Shown here piece after piece: positions 8,392-10,032 of a stretch of DNA of 10,032 nt. The position numbers were made by a program, and so were the translations under genes. A model generated the notes under the pieces. The model did not search any database. It was not told the DNA's origin and saw nothing but the letters and a program-made list of their open reading frames with translations. Source of the stretch: Planctomycetota bacterium (lineage in GTDB: Bacteria > Planctomycetota > SZUA-567); contig JAJBSZ010000060.1 in the NCBI GenBank assembly GCA_020861125.1, forward strand, positions 1-10,032, given 5' to 3'. Within the stretch, counting starts at the first letter, position 1. Every line of letters starts with the position of its first letter.

Positions 8392-8418
8392 GCCGGTCCG
8401 CACCCAGTGCGGACCGGC
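8392..8418 (+). terminator. Strong hairpin after the large membrane protein gene, possible terminator
   Basis: A perfect 12-base-pair GC-rich stem (GCCGGTCCGCAC paired with GTGCGGACCGGC) with a three-base CCA loop starts about 30 bases after the stop codon at 8361. The bases that follow (CGCTTTGGTCC) lack a proper U-tract, so it may be a weak terminator, or an RNA 3'-end stabiliser or a protein-binding palindrome. Confidence 0.5.
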
Positions 8419-8504
8419 CGCTTTGGTCCGTAAGGTTACCCAAAAAAACGGTGGCACGCCTCTGGCGGCGGACCCATTGTGATGGGGTTTCGTGGGGAAT
8501 TGGG

Positions 8505-8532
8505 TTGACAGTGGCGGGCGCATGGGTACAAA
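8505..8532 (+). promoter_or_regulatory. Predicted sigma70-type promoter for the 66-residue protein
   Basis: A perfect TTGACA (8505-8510) is separated by 16 bases from TACAAA (8527-8532), which matches four of six -10 positions. The start site would be near 8539, giving a leader of about 75 bases before the ATG at 8614. The promoter lies after the hairpin at 8392-8418, which fits a separate transcription unit. Confidence 0.55.
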
Positions 8533-8613
8533 AGAGGTGAACGGGACTCTTGTGGGATATGGCTATCACCACCCGTTTTGTTCGGGAAACCGGATCGTCC
8601 ACGAGGTTTTGGA

Positions 8614-8814
8614 ATGGCTGGAAAGATCAAGGAACTTATTGATCGGTTGATCGAACTTCGCACCCGGGGGGATCGTGGTCTGGTCGCGCCGGTCAAGATA
8701 AAGCTTATCATGAAAGGCGTCGACCCGGACCTCTTTGACGCCAATTCCACTGACAACCCGGTCGTGATCCAGCGGGTCACCGCCATCGCCAAGGAAATGG
8801 GATTCGAGCTCTAG
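8614..8814 (+). CDS. Small uncharacterised protein, 66 residues
   Basis: Unrecognised small soluble protein. It begins MAGKIKELIDRLIELRTRG, an amphipathic helix, followed by a charged segment with VKIKLIMKGVDPDLFD and a second likely helix, PVVIQRVTAIAKEMGFEL, at the C-terminus. There is no signal peptide, membrane segment or cysteine pair. The ATG at 8614 has GAGG seven bases upstream; an in-frame TTG at 8578 is less likely because it lacks a Shine-Dalgarno. Support for a real gene comes from the well-placed ribosome site, a promoter with a perfect -35 box at 8505-8532 and a balanced, folded-looking composition. It lies 110 bases ahead of the Nudix gene on the same strand and may share its transcript. 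No function can be proposed. Confidence 0.8.
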   Translation: MAGKIKELIDRLIELRTRGDRGLVAPVKIKLIMKGVDPDLFDANSTDNPVVIQRVTAIAKEMGFEL

Positions 8815-8816
8815 GT

Positions 8817-8862
8817 GGTCCGAGAAAGAATTTCGGTCCTGTTACTTTTCTCAGAGGACCGA
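8817..8862 (+). other. Overlapping inverted repeats between the small gene and the Nudix gene
   Basis: Two stems compete for the same bases. One pairs GGTCCGAGAAA (8817-8827) with TTTCTC (8847-8852) and GGACC (8856-8860), leaving an AGA bulge. The other pairs TCGGTCCT (8833-8840) with AGGACCGA (8855-8862) around a 14-base loop. They could form an RNA switch, a 3'-end structure of the upstream gene or an operator. Neither is followed by a clear U-tract. Confidence 0.4.
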
Positions 8863-8924
8863 GGTGACGAATACCGCCCCGCACAGTACGCTCGGATGTT
8901 CTCCTCCACTCATTCCCGACCGCC

Positions 8925-9413
8925 ATGCCCTATACGCCAATAGCTGGAACCCTCGGATATATCCTTTCCCCGGAACGGGACCGGGTGCTCTTGGTACACC
9001 GCTCGGCCCGCCCGGACGACAGCCAATACGGTAAATACAACGGACTGGGCGGAAAGATGCAGCCGGATGAGGATGTAGCCGCCTGCATGATCCGGGAGAT
9101 CCGCGAAGAAGCCGGCATCGAGGTTACCGCCATGCAGTTGCGGGGGACGATCAATTGGACCACCTTCGGCCCCAAAGGCGAGGATTGGCTTGGTTTTGTG
9201 TTCCTCATTACCGGCTTTACCGGTGTTCCCTATACGGAGAATGAGGAGGGACCGCTGGCCTGGGTTCCGCTTCGGGATTTGGCGGCCTATCCCATGTGGG
9301 AAGGGGACCGGCATTTTCTGCCCCTGGTGTTCGACGACGATCCCCGGCCGTTTCACGGCCATATGCCCTACGATCACGACCGGCTGCTCGGGTGGTCCTT
9401 CACCCGGTTATAA
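8925..9413 (+). CDS. Nudix hydrolase, MutT/MTH1-like (probable 8-oxo-dGTP diphosphatase)
   Basis: Metal-dependent pyrophosphohydrolase of 162 residues, a typical size for a one-domain Nudix enzyme. The Nudix box is perfect at residues 43-65: Gly43, five residues, Glu49, seven residues, then REIREEAGI with the metal-binding Glu61 and Glu62. The lead-in YGKYNGLGGKMQPDED and the later WTTFGPKGEDWLGFVFL resemble MTH1/MutX-type oxidised-nucleotide sanitising enzymes. On that basis the likely reaction is hydrolysis of 8-oxo-dGTP or a related nucleotide to the monophosphate. Substrate choice in this superfamily cannot be fixed from sequence, so other nucleoside diphosphate derivatives remain possible. 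The start is the only reasonable in-frame one nearby, yet no Shine-Dalgarno is visible before it. The gene faces the smpB unit, with a terminator between them. Confidence 0.93.
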   Translation: MPYTPIAGTLGYILSPERDRVLLVHRSARPDDSQYGKYNGLGGKMQPDEDVAACMIREIREEAGIEVTAMQLRGTINWTTFGPKGEDWLGFVFLITGFTGVPYTENEEGPLAWVPLRDLAAYPMWEGDRHFLPLVFDDDPRPFHGHMPYDHDRLLGWSFTRL

Positions 9414-9459
9414 CCGGCGCAGGTGGGATACCGCCTGTACCGCTCGGGCGACCACTGCT

Positions 9460-9494
9460 AAAAACGCACCCCGTCGCATTCGCCGGGGTGCGTT
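9460..9494 (-). terminator. Intrinsic terminator of the smpB unit
   Basis: A perfect 11-base-pair stem (AACGCACCCCG at 9463-9473 with CGGGGTGCGTT at 9484-9494) has a 10-base loop. On the minus strand it is followed directly by TTTTT (9464-9460), so it ends transcription arriving from smpB. On the plus strand only two T residues follow, so it would serve the Nudix gene poorly, although the stem may still act on both sides. Confidence 0.85.
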
Positions 9495-9516
9495 CTGTAG
9501 TGGTGCATGTCCCGCC

Positions 9517-9753
9517 TTAATCCTCGGCTTCTTCCCACCCTTCATGGAAGGAATCGGCGATCCGGTGGGCATCGCGGGTGGCTTGGCGGGCGATATGTCT
9601 TCCTTCCCGGGCGGCGGAGCGGGCGATCTCGCCGGCATCCTCCACGATTTCGTCCCAATCCGCCGCATCAACGGTATCGACCGCCTCGACCGCGGCCAGG
9701 CTGCCCGCCAAACAGGCCAGAATCAGAACGGCGGTTCCCCATACTTGCCGCAT
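9517..9753 (-). CDS. Small exported protein of unknown function, 78 residues
   Basis: Unrecognised small protein. The first 23 residues look like a signal peptide: a short basic start (MRQ), a hydrophobic core (TAVLILACLAGSLAA) and a possible signal peptidase I site after AVEA. A cysteine at 14 in LILAC is a poor lipobox because of the Leu before Ala. The mature part of about 55 residues is charged and helical, with an acidic start (DAADWDEIVEDAGEIA), an Arg/His-rich middle (REGRHIARQATRDAHRIA) and an acidic end. The spacing of charges suggests an amphipathic helix or short coiled coil. The ATG lies 3 bases after the smpB stop, and AAGGGG six bases upstream sits inside the last smpB codons, so translation is probably coupled to smpB. 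The terminator at 9460-9494 follows. A periplasmic location is likely; the function is unknown. Confidence 0.8.
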   Translation of the reverse strand: MRQVWGTAVLILACLAGSLAAVEAVDTVDAADWDEIVEDAGEIARSAAREGRHIARQATRDAHRIADSFHEGWEEAED

Positions 9754-9756
9754 TGG

Positions 9757-10032
9757 TTACCCCTTTGCATAGTTGCGCATGACCCGCTGGGCGTCCCGCT
9801 GCTGCTCCCGTTTCTTGATGGAATCGCGTTTGTCATGCAGTTGTTTCCCCCTCACCACCCCGAGCTCGACCTTGGCCCTGCCGCGGCTCCAGTGCATCCC
9901 CAACGGCACCAGGGTGTAGCCTTTCTGGTCGGTCGCCGCTTTGAGCTTGCGGATCTCCCGGCCATGGGCGAGAAGTTTGCGTTTGCGCACCGCCAGGTGG
10001 TTGAACCGGTTGCCCATTTTATACTCGGAAAT
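9757..10032 (-). CDS. smpB: SsrA-binding protein SmpB, 5' end outside window
   Basis: SmpB binds tmRNA (SsrA) and brings it to stalled ribosomes for trans-translation and tagging of incomplete proteins. The frame stays open through the right edge, so only the C-terminal 91 or so residues are present; the ATG at 10017 is internal, because the codons before it (ISEYK) also fit the family. Visible family features are NRFNH...RKRKLLAHGREIRKL, GYTLVPLGMHWSRGRAKVELGVVRGKQLHDKRD and the basic tail SIKKREQQRDAQRVMRNYAKG, which in known SmpB proteins enters the empty mRNA channel. The conserved G-K-x-x-x-D-K-R segment is intact. It is followed 3 bases later by the gene for a small exported protein, and they probably share a transcript. 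No tmRNA gene is visible in the window. Confidence 0.95.
   Translation of the reverse strand: MSEYKMGNRFNHLAVRKRKLLAHGREIRKLKAATDQKGYTLVPLGMHWSRGRAKVELGVVRGKQLHDKRDSIKKREQQRDAQRVMRNYAKG

Noticed and set aside
8578..8613. TTG start extending the 66-residue protein by 12 residues
   Set aside because: No Shine-Dalgarno precedes the TTG, whereas the ATG at 8614 has GAGG at ideal spacing.
9694..9753. Lipoprotein signal in the small protein after smpB
   Set aside because: The cysteine context LILAC has Leu at the -2 position of the lipobox, which is unfavourable; a signal peptidase I site after AVEA fits better.

Overview
The window looks like chromosomal DNA from a motile, GC-rich, Gram-negative bacterium, most likely a member of the Pseudomonadota. 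The reasons are the CheA/CheW/MCP chemotaxis set, Shine-Dalgarno sites of the GGAGG type, sigma70-like promoters with TTGACA -35 boxes, and a small protein with an export signal. I cannot fix the class from sequence alone. Genes are tightly packed, no gene-free stretch exceeds about 250 bases, and I see no transposon, phage, CRISPR, tRNA or rRNA sequence.

Left half (1-4712, minus strand): a compact chemotaxis operon read right to left, cheA, cheW, then a methyl-accepting chemotaxis protein that runs off the left edge. CheA carries two histidine phosphotransfer domains and long proline/alanine-rich linkers, with no recognisable CheY-binding P2 domain. The receptor has a membrane hairpin with almost no periplasmic loop and a PAS-like cytoplasmic sensor, so it probably reads an internal or membrane-linked signal. 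A good sigma70-type promoter (4784-4812) sits upstream of cheA. No cheY, cheB or cheR is visible; they may lie beyond the left edge or elsewhere.

Middle (4960-8361, plus strand): divergent from cheA is a gene for a 1133-residue protein that I cannot assign to a named family. It has a long acidic low-complexity N-terminal part, a basic patch, a coiled coil, one membrane helix, a second coiled coil and a degenerate LysM-like C-terminus. The layout resembles a reversed FimV/HubP polar landmark protein. Its place beside a chemotaxis operon makes a role in cell-pole or envelope organisation an attractive but unproven idea. It is followed by a strong hairpin (8392-8418).

Right part (8505-10032): a 66-residue orphan protein with its own promoter, then a Nudix hydrolase with a perfect Nudix box (plus strand). 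Converging on these from the right are smpB (ribosome rescue, cut by the window edge) and, 3 bases after it, a 78-residue exported protein of unknown function. An intrinsic terminator at 9460-9494 ends this minus-strand pair. The main items of interest are the large membrane protein, the dual-HPt CheA, the two small unknown genes and two competing hairpins ahead of the Nudix gene.
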